DNA from: Xiheibacterium sp038325765
Lineage (GTDB): Bacteria; Myxococcota_A; Polyangia; Nannocystales; Nannocystaceae
Length of the DNA stretch: 64,000 nt
Assembly (NCBI GenBank): GCA_038325765.1
Contig: JBBQJI010000026.1
Coordinates: 1 to 64,000, forward strand
Direction: 5' to 3'
Shown here: in pieces, positions 42,387 through 51,709 of the stretch
Numbering within the stretch: the first letter of the stretch is position 1
How the letters are laid out: each line of letters opens with the position of its first letter
Notes under the pieces: generated by a model
What the model saw: the letters and a program-made list of their open reading frames with translations, nothing else
Databases searched by the model: none
What the model was told of the DNA's origin: nothing
Made by a program: the position numbers and the translations under genes

Positions 42387-45300
42387 ATGCGAGATCCCAC
42401 CGTGCCGATGACCGAGGTCCGCGTCGCCGCCTATGTGCGCGGCGAGCTCGACGCGCGCGAGCGTGCCGCGTTCGAGGCGGATCTCGATCGCGAGCCGCAG
42501 TGGCTCGCGGTCATCGCTCTCCTCGCCCGACGCGAGCACAGCGGGGCGCCACGGGGCGACGAAGCGCCCGCCTCCGCCATCGAACCCGCCCGCAGCACGC
42601 CAGGCGACGACGACGCGCTGCTCGAGCGACTCGAGCGCGATCACGCGGCCCGCCTGCGCCCGGGCTCGCGGCTGGGTCGCTACGAGGTCGAAGAGCCCCT
42701 GGGCGCCGGTGGCATGGGGGCGGTCCATGCAGCGTACGACCCCGAGCTGAAACGGCGCGTCGCCCTCAAGGTGCTCCGCGGCGGGGCCTCGCGCGGGCAA
42801 TCGCGCCTGCTCGGCGAGGCCCGGGCGCTGGCGCGCCTCAATGATCGCCACGTCATCATCATCCACGACGTGGGCACCTGGCGCAGTCGCGTGTTCATCG
42901 CGATGGAGCTGCTCGAGGGTCAGACCCTGCACGCATGGCGGGCGGCCGCACCCCGCAGGTGGCGCGAGATCGTCGACGTGTTCGTCGACGCCGGACGCGG
43001 TCTCGCCGCGGCCCACGACGCCGGCGTGATCCACCGCGACTTCAAGCCGACCAACGTGATGCGCACCCCCGAGGGCCGCGTGGTCGTGCTCGACTTCGGC
43101 ATCGCCCACGCGCCCGACGATGCGCAAGACGGATCCGCGGCGACCGCAGAGGCCGGCTCCCACGACGACGATCCGATGGGCACGGGGCCCCGCGAACGGG
43201 TGTTCGGGACGCCGGCGTACATGGCACCGGAGCAGCGGCGCGGCGAGCCGTGTGGACCGCAGGCCGATCAGTATGCGTACTGCGTCGCGCTGTTCGAGGC
43301 GCTGCACGGCCACGTTCCGTGCCAGGGCGAGGCGGGCGAGGGGTTCCCCCGCGCCGCGCCCGATGCCGTCGGCCGGTGGCCCCGAGGACTCGCGCGGGCG
43401 ATCGACCGCGGCCTCGCCGACGATCCGTCTGCGCGTCACGCCTCGATGCGCGACCTCGTCGATGCGCTGGTGGCCGCCGCCCGCCCCCGCAGCCGGCGCG
43501 CCGCCGCGGTGCTCGTCGCGGCCGCAGCCACCGCGGCGATCGGCATCGCGCTGGTCTCCGAGCGCGAGCCACCGTGCACCGGCGCTGCCCGTGCACTCGC
43601 GGTGAGCGTCGACGACGCCCACCTCGATGCCGCCATCGCCACCATCGCCGCCACCGGTCGGCCGTGGAGCGAGCCGACCGCCGCGACCGCTGGCGCCGGG
43701 CTGCACGCGTTCGCGGACGCGTGGATCGCCGAGCACACCGCCGCGTGTCGGGCGACGCGGATCGACGAGACGCAACCCGAGGCGATCCTCGATCTGCGCA
43801 TGCAGTGCCTCGATCGCCGCCGGAGATCACTGGGCGCGCTCACCGACCTGCTGGTCGACGCCGACGCCGAGCTCGCCGCCGAGGCGGTGCGCGCCGTCGA
43901 CACGCTGCCACCGGTACACGGCTGTCGTGACGTCGAGTCGCTGCGCGCACCCCTGCAGGCGCCCACGGATCCGGGCAGCAGCGCCCGCGCCGAGGCATTG
44001 CTCGACGCGGTCGCCCAGATCGAAGCGCTGCGCGGCGCGGTCCGTCTCGACGAGGCGGCAGCGCTGGCCGAGCGGGCGGTGGTCGACGCCGACGCCCTCG
44101 GTCATCCACCGACCGAGGCCGAGGCGCGCCTCGTGGCCGGCTGGGTGCACGCCGACCGTGGCGAGCATGCGCGGGCCGAGGTCGAGCTGCGTGCGGCCCT
44201 GGCCGCCGCCGAGGCCGGCCAGCACGACGAGGCGATCGCGGTGGCGTGGCATCGCCTGGCGTGGGTGGTCGGCTACAAGCTCGCGCGGCACGACGAGGGC
44301 CGTCGCTTCGCAGAGCACGCCGCGGCGTGGAGCCGGCGGCTCGGCGCCGCGCCGCACCACGAGCTGCCGCGGATGATCGCGCAGGGATGGATCGAGCACG
44401 ACGCCGGCGAGTTCGAGGCGGCCCTGCGCCACTTCGAGGCCGCCCTAGAAGTCGCCGAAGGTCTGCCAGACGACGTCGCGACCCGGCCGCACGACCTCGC
44501 GCTGGCGCACAACGGCATCGGCGCTGCGGCGCTGGGCCTCGCCGATCTCGCGCGGGCACGCGACGCCTTCGCCCACGCCGAGGCGCAGCTCGTGTCGCGC
44601 CTCGGTCCCGATCACCCCGATGTCGCACGGGTGCGCAACAACCTCGCGTCGCTGTTGCGCGGCCTCGGCCAGACCGAAGCCGCGCTCGCCATGTTCGAGC
44701 ACAACCTCGCCACATTCGAGGCGAGCGTCGGCGCCGACCATCCACTGGTCGGTCAGACCCTGGTGAACATCGCCGTTGCAGAGCTCGATCTCGGTCGCGA
44801 CGCAGACGCCGAGCGTCACGCGGAGCGGGCGATCGCGGTGCTCAGCCGCGCCCACGACCCCGACCACCCGATGGTCGCCAAGGCCCATACCCTGCGCGGC
44901 GACGCCCGCGTCCAGCTCGATCGGCCCCTCGAGGCGATCGCCGATCTCCAGCGGGCCCTCGACATCGAGCGCGCGACCCTGGGCGCCGAGCACCCCAGCG
45001 TCGGCATCATCGAGTCGAACCTCGGCGCGGCCTACTACGCCCTCGGGCGGTTCGACGAGGCCGAGGCCCACCAACGCAGCGCGGTCGCGATCCTCGAGGT
45101 GGGCCTCGGCGAAGATCACCCGAACGTCGCGTTCGTGCTGGTCAGCCTGGGCCAGACCCTGCGCAGCATGGCTCGACTCGATGGCGCCCTGGTCGCGCTA
45201 CGCCGCGCCGCGACCATCGCCGACCCCACGCTGCGACCCGGGGCGTTGCTGCGCATCGGCGAGATCCTGCTCGAGCGTGGTGAGGCCCAGGACGCGCTCG

Positions 45301-45545
45301 CCCAGCTCGAGCGCGCGCGGGCGCTGCAGCGCGAGATCGAGACCGCGCCCGATCTCGCGGCCGAACTGCGTCTGGTGCTCGCGCGGGCGCGCTGGGCCAC
45401 CGGTGATCGCGACGGCGCCCGGACGTCGGCCGCCGAGGCGCTCACGTTCGCCGCAAGCGACGACGATGACGGGTGGGCCAAGGAGATCCGCGCGTGGATC
45501 GAGGCCCACCCGCCGACGGCAGGCCGCCCGTCTCACGCCCCCTGA
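42387..45545 (+). CDS. Ser/Thr protein kinase with anti-sigma-like N-terminus and TPR tail
   Basis: The 1052-residue protein begins with about 50 residues (EVRVAAYVRGELDARERAAFEA, DREPQWLAVIALLARRE) resembling the N-terminal helical bundle of anti-sigma factors. A complete kinase follows: LGAGGMGAV loop, Lys128, H216-R217-D218 loop (HRDFKPTN), D236 in LDFGIA, GTPAYMAPEQ. After a membrane segment (AAAVLVAAAATAAIGIALV) come many TPRs (ARVRNNLASLLRGLGQTEAAL, VGIIESNLGAAYYALGRFDEAE). Divergent from the sigma factor. MTEVRV at 42408 is an alternative start. The 3' end overlaps the convergent MepA gene by 13 bp. Confidence 0.93.
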   Translation: MRDPTVPMTEVRVAAYVRGELDARERAAFEADLDREPQWLAVIALLARREHSGAPRGDEAPASAIEPARSTPGDDDALLERLERDHAARLRPGSRLGRYEVEEPLGAGGMGAVHAAYDPELKRRVALKVLRGGASRGQSRLLGEARALARLNDRHVIIIHDVGTWRSRVFIAMELLEGQTLHAWRAAAPRRWREIVDVFVDAGRGLAAAHDAGVIHRDFKPTNVMRTPEGRVVVLDFGIAHAPDDAQDGSAATAEAGSHDDDPMGTGPRERVFGTPAYMAPEQRRGEPCGPQADQYAYCVALFEALHGHVPCQGEAGEGFPRAAPDAVGRWPRGLARAIDRGLADDPSARHASMRDLVDALVAAARPRSRRAAAVLVAAAATAAIGIALVSEREPPCTGAARALAVSVDDAHLDAAIATIAATGRPWSEPTAATAGAGLHAFADAWIAEHTAACRATRIDETQPEAILDLRMQCLDRRRRSLGALTDLLVDADAELAAEAVRAVDTLPPVHGCRDVESLRAPLQAPTDPGSSARAEALLDAVAQIEALRGAVRLDEAAALAERAVVDADALGHPPTEAEARLVAGWVHADRGEHARAEVELRAALAAAEAGQHDEAIAVAWHRLAWVVGYKLARHDEGRRFAEHAAAWSRRLGAAPHHELPRMIAQGWIEHDAGEFEAALRHFEAALEVAEGLPDDVATRPHDLALAHNGIGAAALGLADLARARDAFAHAEAQLVSRLGPDHPDVARVRNNLASLLRGLGQTEAALAMFEHNLATFEASVGADHPLVGQTLVNIAVAELDLGRDADAERHAERAIAVLSRAHDPDHPMVAKAHTLRGDARVQLDRPLEAIADLQRALDIERATLGAEHPSVGIIESNLGAAYYALGRFDEAEAHQRSAVAILEVGLGEDHPNVAFVLVSLGQTLRSMARLDGALVALRRAATIADPTLRPGALLRIGEILLERGEAQDALAQLERARALQREIETAPDLAAELRLVLARARWATGDRDGARTSAAEALTFAASDDDDGWAKEIRAWIEAHPPTAGRPSHAP

Positions 45546-46411
45546 CAGCGCGGCCCCTGGCCCTCGCAGTCGAGTCGCACGTGCACGTGGGCGCGGTGGC
45601 CAGGCTCGTGACGGATCACCGCGGCGGCGCCATCGCCCCCCGGCCATTGGAACCAATGGTCGACCACCTGCGGGTGCACGCCGGCGCGCAGTGCTGCGCG
45701 GTGCAGGTGCTCTTGCCGCGCGAAGTCGAAGAACACGTGGGTGACACGGCCGGTCTCGAGGAAGCTGTGGACGAGCGCCCACGTCGCGTCCCAGTCGACC
45801 TGCTCGGCGCCGAGCGGCAACGTCGTGCGATCGAGCCCGGGCGCGAGCACCAGGCGGATGTCGATGTCGCGACCGCTGCGGTGCGAGACGTGGGGCCCGA
45901 AGGCGCCGCCCGACGGCAGGCTGAGATCGCCGATCACCACCTCGGCTGCGACGCCGCGATCGCGGCGCAGGCTCGAGAACGCCGCCGCGATCGTGCGCAC
46001 CGTCTGCGAGGTCGCCCACGAGCGGCCGGCATCGCGACGGGTGTAGGCCGCGGGATCGAACGGCAGCTGCACACCACCCACGAGCGCGCCGCCTTGGGGT
46101 GTGCCGATGCTGTGGCCGCCGTCCGGGCTCGTCGACGCGCCGCGGATCGCGACCGCGAGGCCCTGCGATCCCGGCAGACCGAGCAGCTCATCCTCCCCGA
46201 GCTCACGGTCGCCGACCGCGAGGATCTCTCGCTCCGACGCGTCGGGGTCGCCGACCACGGCCGGCGTCGCGGACCGCGGCAACGCCACGGGCCTCTCCGG
46301 CGACGTCGGGGGCTCGGACTGGGCGATGGGCGCGCTCGCGGCCTCATCCACCCATGGGCTGCACGCGCACGCGAGCGCGAGCGCCAGCGTCGGCATCCGC
46401 GGGAGGCTCAC
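45533..46411 (-). CDS. mepA: Penicillin-insensitive murein endopeptidase (MepA family)
   Basis: The 292-residue product has a lipoprotein-like signal and a MepA (M74, LAS-type) zinc peptidase domain: VSHRSGRDIDI contains H-x3-G-x3-D-type metal ligands, HVFFDFARQEHLHRAAL the central region, and HEPGHRAHVHVRL the second His site. MepA enzymes cleave D-alanyl-meso-DAP cross-links in peptidoglycan. It starts at GTG 46411, six bases after TAGGCT on the minus strand. It ends inside the last codons of the convergent kinase gene. Confidence 0.9.
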   Translation of the reverse strand: MSLPRMPTLALALACACSPWVDEAASAPIAQSEPPTSPERPVALPRSATPAVVGDPDASEREILAVGDRELGEDELLGLPGSQGLAVAIRGASTSPDGGHSIGTPQGGALVGGVQLPFDPAAYTRRDAGRSWATSQTVRTIAAAFSSLRRDRGVAAEVVIGDLSLPSGGAFGPHVSHRSGRDIDIRLVLAPGLDRTTLPLGAEQVDWDATWALVHSFLETGRVTHVFFDFARQEHLHRAALRAGVHPQVVDHWFQWPGGDGAAAVIRHEPGHRAHVHVRLDCEGQGPRCQGA

Positions 46412-46417
46412 TGCGCC

Positions 46418-46423
46418 AGCCTA
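46418..46423 (-). promoter_or_regulatory. Putative -10 box TAGGCT of a leaderless transcript
   Basis: On the minus strand TAGGCT ends 6 bp before the GTG of mepA. Confidence 0.45.
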
Positions 46424-46505
46424 CCGCGCCCACCTGGCCCCGCCGAAACAACCGGCGCTGCCGCTGGCCACGGTGCGCGACTCCGAGCATGCGCGGTAAG
46501 CCTGC

Positions 46506-46511
46506 TACGCT
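46506..46511 (+). promoter_or_regulatory. Putative -10 box TACGCT of a leaderless transcript
   Basis: TACGCT ends 5 bp before the GTG at 46517. Confidence 0.45.
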
Positions 46512-46516
46512 GAGAC

Positions 46517-47181
<665 letters not shown>

Positions 47182-47185
<4 letters not shown>

Positions 47186-47442
47186 CGAGCCGTGCTGGGC
47201 GCGAACTCGATCTCGACCAGCGCGCCGGTGCGCGCGTCGAGCCACGCGGTGTCGTCACCGTCGCTGACCCTCCAGCGATCGCCCTCGAGCGCGGCGTACT
47301 GCGGCACGTCGTCGAGGTAGTCGGCGGCCTCGATCGCGGCCATCGCCTCCGTGATCCGGGCGGCGCCCCCGTCCGGGATGAGCGGCAGGGTGACCGCCGC
47401 CGCGATCGCGACAGCGACGAGGTCGATTCGCCAACGTTGCAT
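47182..47442 (-). CDS. Small single-span membrane protein
   Basis: The 86-residue product has an N-terminal membrane anchor (IDLVAVAIAAAVTLPLI) and a short extracytoplasmic domain (AALEGDRWRVSDGDDTAWLDARTGALVEIEFAP) that resembles half of a PepSY-like domain. ATG 47442 is chosen because TAAGAT lies 7 bp upstream; ATG 47451 is also possible. Its stop shares the tetranucleotide CTAG with the stop of the convergent DUF2007 gene. Confidence 0.65.
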
Positions 47443-47449
47443 GACCGCC

Positions 47450-47455
47450 ATCTTA
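47450..47455 (-). promoter_or_regulatory. Putative -10 box TAAGAT of a leaderless transcript
   Basis: On the minus strand TAAGAT ends 7 bp before the ATG at 47442. Confidence 0.4.
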
Positions 47456-47582
47456 GCGTCATCTTCTCGTGACACACGAGGATGTGCTGATTCTGGTCGA
47501 ATCGGGCACGAATAGGCCGATATCGGCGCCGAGAGGCCCGTGGCGCCTACGTCGCGTGTTGCATTGGTGTGACATTGAGCGC

Positions 47583-47602
47583 GACCCCGAGCCGGCGGGG
47601 TC
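47583..47602 (-). terminator. Hairpin at the end of the propeller lipoprotein gene
   Basis: GACCCC and GGGGTC form a stem around an 8-bp loop overlapping the stop codon at 47601-47603. A 12-bp palindrome (GCCGATATCGGC) lies further on at 47517-47528. No T-tract is seen. Confidence 0.35.
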
Positions 47603-49043
47603 ACGGCCCCGCACACGCCGCGTTGCGCAGCGACCACCCGGTGGGATCCGATCCATACGCCGACACCCGCAGCCCGCCGATGTCCTTGACCTCGCCCGCG
47701 TCCGGGTCGTACCGGTACGCGCGCGCGTCGTGGCTCGACGTCGACCACACGCGGCCGCCGAAGTCCATGGTGATGCCGTCGCAACGGCCGCCGGGGCAGC
47801 CGGCCGACGCGGGCGCGCCGACGTGCATGGTGCCGGCGTCGATCCACGTGACGCCGGGTGCCTCGTCGACGTGGTGGAAGCGTTCGTATGCGAGCCACAT
47901 GCGACCGTCGAGGTCCTCGACGATGCCGGAGCGGCCCGTGGCCAGGATGTTCTTGGCGAGGCTCCACGTGTGGGTCACAGGCTCGAGGCGCGCCGCGGTG
48001 GCCTGCGCGCTGCCGTAGCGCGAGGACAACCACACGTGCCCCGTCGCGTCGATGGTGAGGCCCGCGGGCAAAAGTGGCGGCACCTCGATCGCCTCGAGCT
48101 GCCCGCTCGCGTCGACCTTCGCCAACCGCGAGGCGCCGGCGACCGAGTTGGCCAGCCAGAAGCCGCCGCTGCGATCGACGGCGCCCATCGTCGGCATGGC
48201 ACCGTTACACGGGAACAGGTCGAGCTCGAGGCTGCCGAGCACGACGCCGGTCTCACCGTCGACGCGCACGACCCTCGTGTTCGCGGAGCTCACCGTGCAA
48301 CCCGCCGTCCACACCACCTGCGCCGTGCTCTCGCAGCTCACGGCATCGATCGCGCCCGGACCCCACCCGATCGGGATCTGGCGCGAGAACGGAAGCGGCG
48401 TCGACCATGCGACGCACTCGTCCGTACCGAACGGCAGTGCTGTGGGGCCCGTCGAGGTCCGCACCTCGGGGTTGGTGTCCTGCTGACCGTCGCACAGCCC
48501 GGGTCGCGTCCAGATCTTCGTGAGGCCGCCGCCCTCGTCCGCCACCGCGACCGCGTGGCCGTCGATGCTCACCGCCGTGGTCACCGGCTTGCCGCCCTCG
48601 GCAGCGGTGGCGTAGGCCCCGGCGATCTCCATGGTGTCGGCGTCGATCTTGTAGACGAGCCCGTCCTCGGGGCTGGGCAACCACACGCTGCCGAACTGCG
48701 AGGGGTCGGGGCACGGGCAGCTCACGTCGGGTCCGTCGCCGCTGTCCGGGCCCACCTCGCCGATGCCCGCGGTCATGCCGTGGCCGTCGTCATCGGGACC
48801 GTCGCCTGTGCCGCCAGATCCACCGCCAGATCCACCGCCAGATCCACGGCTCGAGCCGCCGGGCTCCTCCCCGTCGCCGTCCGTGTCATCCCCCGCCCAG
48901 GCATCGAGGTCGTCGTCTCCCGAGCTACCCGAGCCGTCGCTCCCCGAGAGGGTCGGCGGCACACCGCAGGCACTTGCACCCACGACGACCGACAGTACAC
49001 AGGTGATGGAACAGGCGGTGTGCGGCTTCACGCTGCCGTGCAT
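47601..49043 (-). CDS. Lipoprotein with NHL/SMP-30-like beta-propeller
   Basis: The 480-residue protein starts at ATG 49043 with a signal ending in ASAC, then an acidic Gly/Ser/Asp linker of about 90 residues, then a propeller with repeated blades: FGSVWLPSPEDGLVYKIDADTM, GGFWLANSVAGASRLAKVDA, GLTIDATGHVWLSSRYG, GIVEDLDGRMWLAYERF, GITMDFGGRVWSTSSHDARAYRYD. Six Cys in the domain may form disulfides (CPCPD, GLCDG, DECV, GCTV). The architecture matches secreted NHL-type binding proteins of myxobacteria. The ligand is unknown. Confidence 0.85.
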   Translation of the reverse strand: MHGSVKPHTACSITCVLSVVVGASACGVPPTLSGSDGSGSSGDDDLDAWAGDDTDGDGEEPGGSSRGSGGGSGGGSGGTGDGPDDDGHGMTAGIGEVGPDSGDGPDVSCPCPDPSQFGSVWLPSPEDGLVYKIDADTMEIAGAYATAAEGGKPVTTAVSIDGHAVAVADEGGGLTKIWTRPGLCDGQQDTNPEVRTSTGPTALPFGTDECVAWSTPLPFSRQIPIGWGPGAIDAVSCESTAQVVWTAGCTVSSANTRVVRVDGETGVVLGSLELDLFPCNGAMPTMGAVDRSGGFWLANSVAGASRLAKVDASGQLEAIEVPPLLPAGLTIDATGHVWLSSRYGSAQATAARLEPVTHTWSLAKNILATGRSGIVEDLDGRMWLAYERFHHVDEAPGVTWIDAGTMHVGAPASAGCPGGRCDGITMDFGGRVWSTSSHDARAYRYDPDAGEVKDIGGLRVSAYGSDPTGWSLRNAACAGP

Positions 49044-49121
49044 CGGCGCGTGTGGCCGGTGCAAGACCCCCATTCGGGCACACCGGGGCGCGGCGGTGGC
49101 CCATGGTGGGCCGCAGGCGCG

Positions 49122-50246
49122 CTACTCGATCGTCGAGTCGGTCACATCGATCGGCGTGTCGTCGTGGTTCGAGATCTGCGGGTAGGTGACGTACCAGCTG
49201 CCGCCGGTGTTGCGCGTGATGGTCGAGCGATCGATGACCACGTTGCCGGTGCGGTCGTTCGACACGAACAGGATCGCGCTGCCGTGGGCGTTGACCTGGT
49301 TGTCCTCGATGCGCGTGCCGCAGATCGACAGCGTCATCTCGTTGCCGTCGTTGTAGATCGCGCCGCCGCTGCCTCCGCCCGGCGTCCCGGCCATCGCCGG
49401 GTTGGCGCCGACCCCGATCGCGCGGTTGTGCGACAGCACGCTGTCGAGGATCGTCCACGACACGCCGATGCTGCTCAGGGCGCCGCCGTTGGAGCCGACG
49501 TTGCCGAGTTCCGCGGTGCCACCGAACGTGCTGTTGACGACGTAGACCTCACCGCCGTCGAACTGGCTGAACACCCGCACCGCGCCGCCGCCGACATCGG
49601 GGCCTTCGCCCGCGCAGACGTTGTTGAAGAAGCGCGTGTTGACCAGCTTGAACCGCCCGCCGCGCACCCAGATCGCGCCGCCGCCGTCGAACTCCGCCTC
49701 GTTCGCCGAGTTGCCGTCGACGAACGTCAGGTTCTGCACCGTCAGCCGCGGGTGATCTTGGTTCTGACACATCGGCGTGGTCCAGATCTGGGCCTCGTCG
49801 CAGGTGTTCATGTAGAGGATGCGGGTCCGACCGCCGCCGCTGAGCGTGACCAGCCCGCCGCCGTCGATGACGATCTCGGGCCCCGTGTCGTTGAAGATCT
49901 TGGCCGGGCGGTCGAGCGTGATCGTGATCGGATCCGGGCCGCAGTCGAAGTTGATGACGCCACCTCCGGCGACACCATCGACGACGGCGTCGGCGGTGCA
50001 GCTCGCCGGCGTGCCGTCGCCGATCACGTGGGTCGGCGCCGAGACATCGGCGAGCCCCTCCGCCGCCGGGATGTCGCAGTCGCCGTCCGGGTTGCCGGCC
50101 GGCGGGCCCTGCTGGGGGTTCGTCAGCGGGTTCTCGACCTCGACGTCGTCGGCCTCGCCGCCGGCCTCGCAGGCAACCAGCGCGATGCCCATCACCGCCG
50201 CCTGCCGCCACCCCGAGCTCCGATCCCTGCGCTGCGCTGCCGTCAT
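49122..50246 (-). CDS. Right-handed beta-helix lipoprotein
   Basis: The 374-residue protein starts at ATG 50246, which has a GGAGG about 9 bp upstream and a TATCGT hexamer further back. The signal ends in LVAC. The body has the Asn-ladder and Gly-rich turns of a parallel beta-helix (LTVQNLTFVDGNSANEAEF, GGGAIWVRGGRFKLVNTRF, GGALSSIGVSWTILDSVLS, SGGAIYNDGNEMTLSICG). Such proteins are adhesins, polysaccharide lyases or pmp-type surface proteins. No lyase catalytic residues are obvious, so adhesion or scaffolding is more likely. Confidence 0.85.
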   Translation of the reverse strand: MTAAQRRDRSSGWRQAAVMGIALVACEAGGEADDVEVENPLTNPQQGPPAGNPDGDCDIPAAEGLADVSAPTHVIGDGTPASCTADAVVDGVAGGGVINFDCGPDPITITLDRPAKIFNDTGPEIVIDGGGLVTLSGGGRTRILYMNTCDEAQIWTTPMCQNQDHPRLTVQNLTFVDGNSANEAEFDGGGAIWVRGGRFKLVNTRFFNNVCAGEGPDVGGGAVRVFSQFDGGEVYVVNSTFGGTAELGNVGSNGGALSSIGVSWTILDSVLSHNRAIGVGANPAMAGTPGGGSGGAIYNDGNEMTLSICGTRIEDNQVNAHGSAILFVSNDRTGNVVIDRSTITRNTGGSWYVTYPQISNHDDTPIDVTDSTIE

Positions 50247-50402
50247 CGTGCCGATGCCTCCAGTCGAGCACGATAGCCGATGTGCCATTTGGTGCCGTCG
50301 CCCTCAGCGTTTTTTGCACGGAACAGGGCGGGCACGGCCGGCAACGGCAGGCCGCCCGGACGCGCTCAGGCCTTCTGGGGCACCGGCCCGGTCCCCCTTC
50401 CA

Positions 50403-50417
50403 CCGGGCGAAGCCCGG
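50403..50417 (-). terminator. Hairpin with CTTCG-type loop
   Basis: On the minus strand CCGGGC-TTC-GCCCGG lies about 35-50 nt after the stop of the PHO4-like gene. No T-tract. Confidence 0.4.
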
Positions 50418-50451
50418 CGGAACCTCCCCCCTCCCATTCGCTGTCGCTCTC

Positions 50452-51603
50452 TCAGCCCCCGGCGACACTCGCCCACACCTGGCGCAGCAGCGAGTGGTTC
50501 ACCGCCCCGGCAATCACCACCGAGAACACCAGGCCCAGACTCGCGTAGCCGAGGTCGCGGCGGATCATGCGTCCCGCCAGCTGCGGGCTACGCTCGCCGA
50601 CGCCTCGCAGCGCGATGCCGAGCTCACGGCCGCCGAGCATGCCGATGAACACCCAGGTGGTGCTCATCGGCACCGGGCTCACGACCGTGAACACGTAGAG
50701 GATCGCCGAGTACATGAGGTCGATCACCGTCGCGGGCCGCACGTCGAAGACGCCGGACTTCTCGTCGACGACCTGCTGGATCGTCTCGCCGCCCTGCCTG
50801 AACAGCACCGCCAGACCGAGCAGGATCACTGCCATGAACGCGGCGAGCTCCACCGGTGCGAGCCGCCGCGGCAGGTACACGGCGACGTTGGCAGCGTCCT
50901 GGATCAGCCACATCGACCACAGCACACCGCTGGTGATCCACTGGCCGAGGCGCCACAGCGGATGGGCGGGGCCGCGGAACCACCGCTCGAAGCGCGGCGC
51001 GAGCGCGAGGAACAGCACGATCGACACCGTGAACGCCAGGACGTAGCCGCTGATGCTCTTGGTCATCATCGCCCCGACCCCATCGGCCGAGGTCGAGAAG
51101 CTGGTGAGCAGCAAGAACGTGGTGGACACCGGCATCCGCAGCCGGGTCATGACGAGCAAGAAGATCGGCGCGGCCACCTGCAAGAACGAGAAGTCCTGCG
51201 GCGCACGCTCGAAGCCCTTGGCCGCGAGTCGGCCGTAGCTCACGTCGCCGCCGGTCTGCAGCCAGCCGTACCCGACCGTCGCGACGAAGATGCCGCCGAT
51301 GAACAGCCACAGCACCCACCAGCGCTGGCGCCGGTTGCTGGCGATGAAGGTGCCGATCGTCTGGATGCTGTCGTTGGCGACGGTGGAGTAGGCGGCGAGG
51401 GCGAAGCCTACCCACATCGCCACCGGGGCCACCGGGGCGGTCGCAGCGGCCGCGACGAACGCCAGGGAGATCAGCACGATGAACACCCGCTCGCGCAAGG
51501 CGAGATCGAGCAACGCCCGCGACAGCGGGGGCCGAACGCGACCGGGCGGCGCTTCGGGGCTGGCCAACGGATCGCGAGCCTGGCACCCGCATGTCAGGGC
51601 CAA
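50452..51603 (-). CDS. PHO4-superfamily-like membrane transporter
   Basis: The 383-residue protein (TTG 51603; start uncertain because no ATG precedes the first membrane segment closely) has about ten membrane segments. Two halves carry PiT-type signatures: VANDSIQTIGTFIASNR near the N-terminus and PVSTTFLLL and VPMSTTWVFIGMLGGRE in the second and last thirds. In PiT transporters these are the phosphate-binding GxNDxxxxxG and PxSTTH motifs. Several residues differ, so the substrate may not be phosphate. A standard PiT is encoded at 62010, so this is a divergent second member. Confidence 0.75.
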   Translation of the reverse strand: MALTCGCQARDPLASPEAPPGRVRPPLSRALLDLALRERVFIVLISLAFVAAAATAPVAPVAMWVGFALAAYSTVANDSIQTIGTFIASNRRQRWWVLWLFIGGIFVATVGYGWLQTGGDVSYGRLAAKGFERAPQDFSFLQVAAPIFLLVMTRLRMPVSTTFLLLTSFSTSADGVGAMMTKSISGYVLAFTVSIVLFLALAPRFERWFRGPAHPLWRLGQWITSGVLWSMWLIQDAANVAVYLPRRLAPVELAAFMAVILLGLAVLFRQGGETIQQVVDEKSGVFDVRPATVIDLMYSAILYVFTVVSPVPMSTTWVFIGMLGGRELGIALRGVGERSPQLAGRMIRRDLGYASLGLVFSVVIAGAVNHSLLRQVWASVAGG

Positions 51604-51709
51604 GGGTCGGCGACGTCACGGGCGGGCACGTTGCTGTCACACGACGGTCGCGCGCGGCCTACCAGCCGACCCCCGCTGCGATCGCGGCGATTTCCGCCGG
51701 GTCGAGCCC

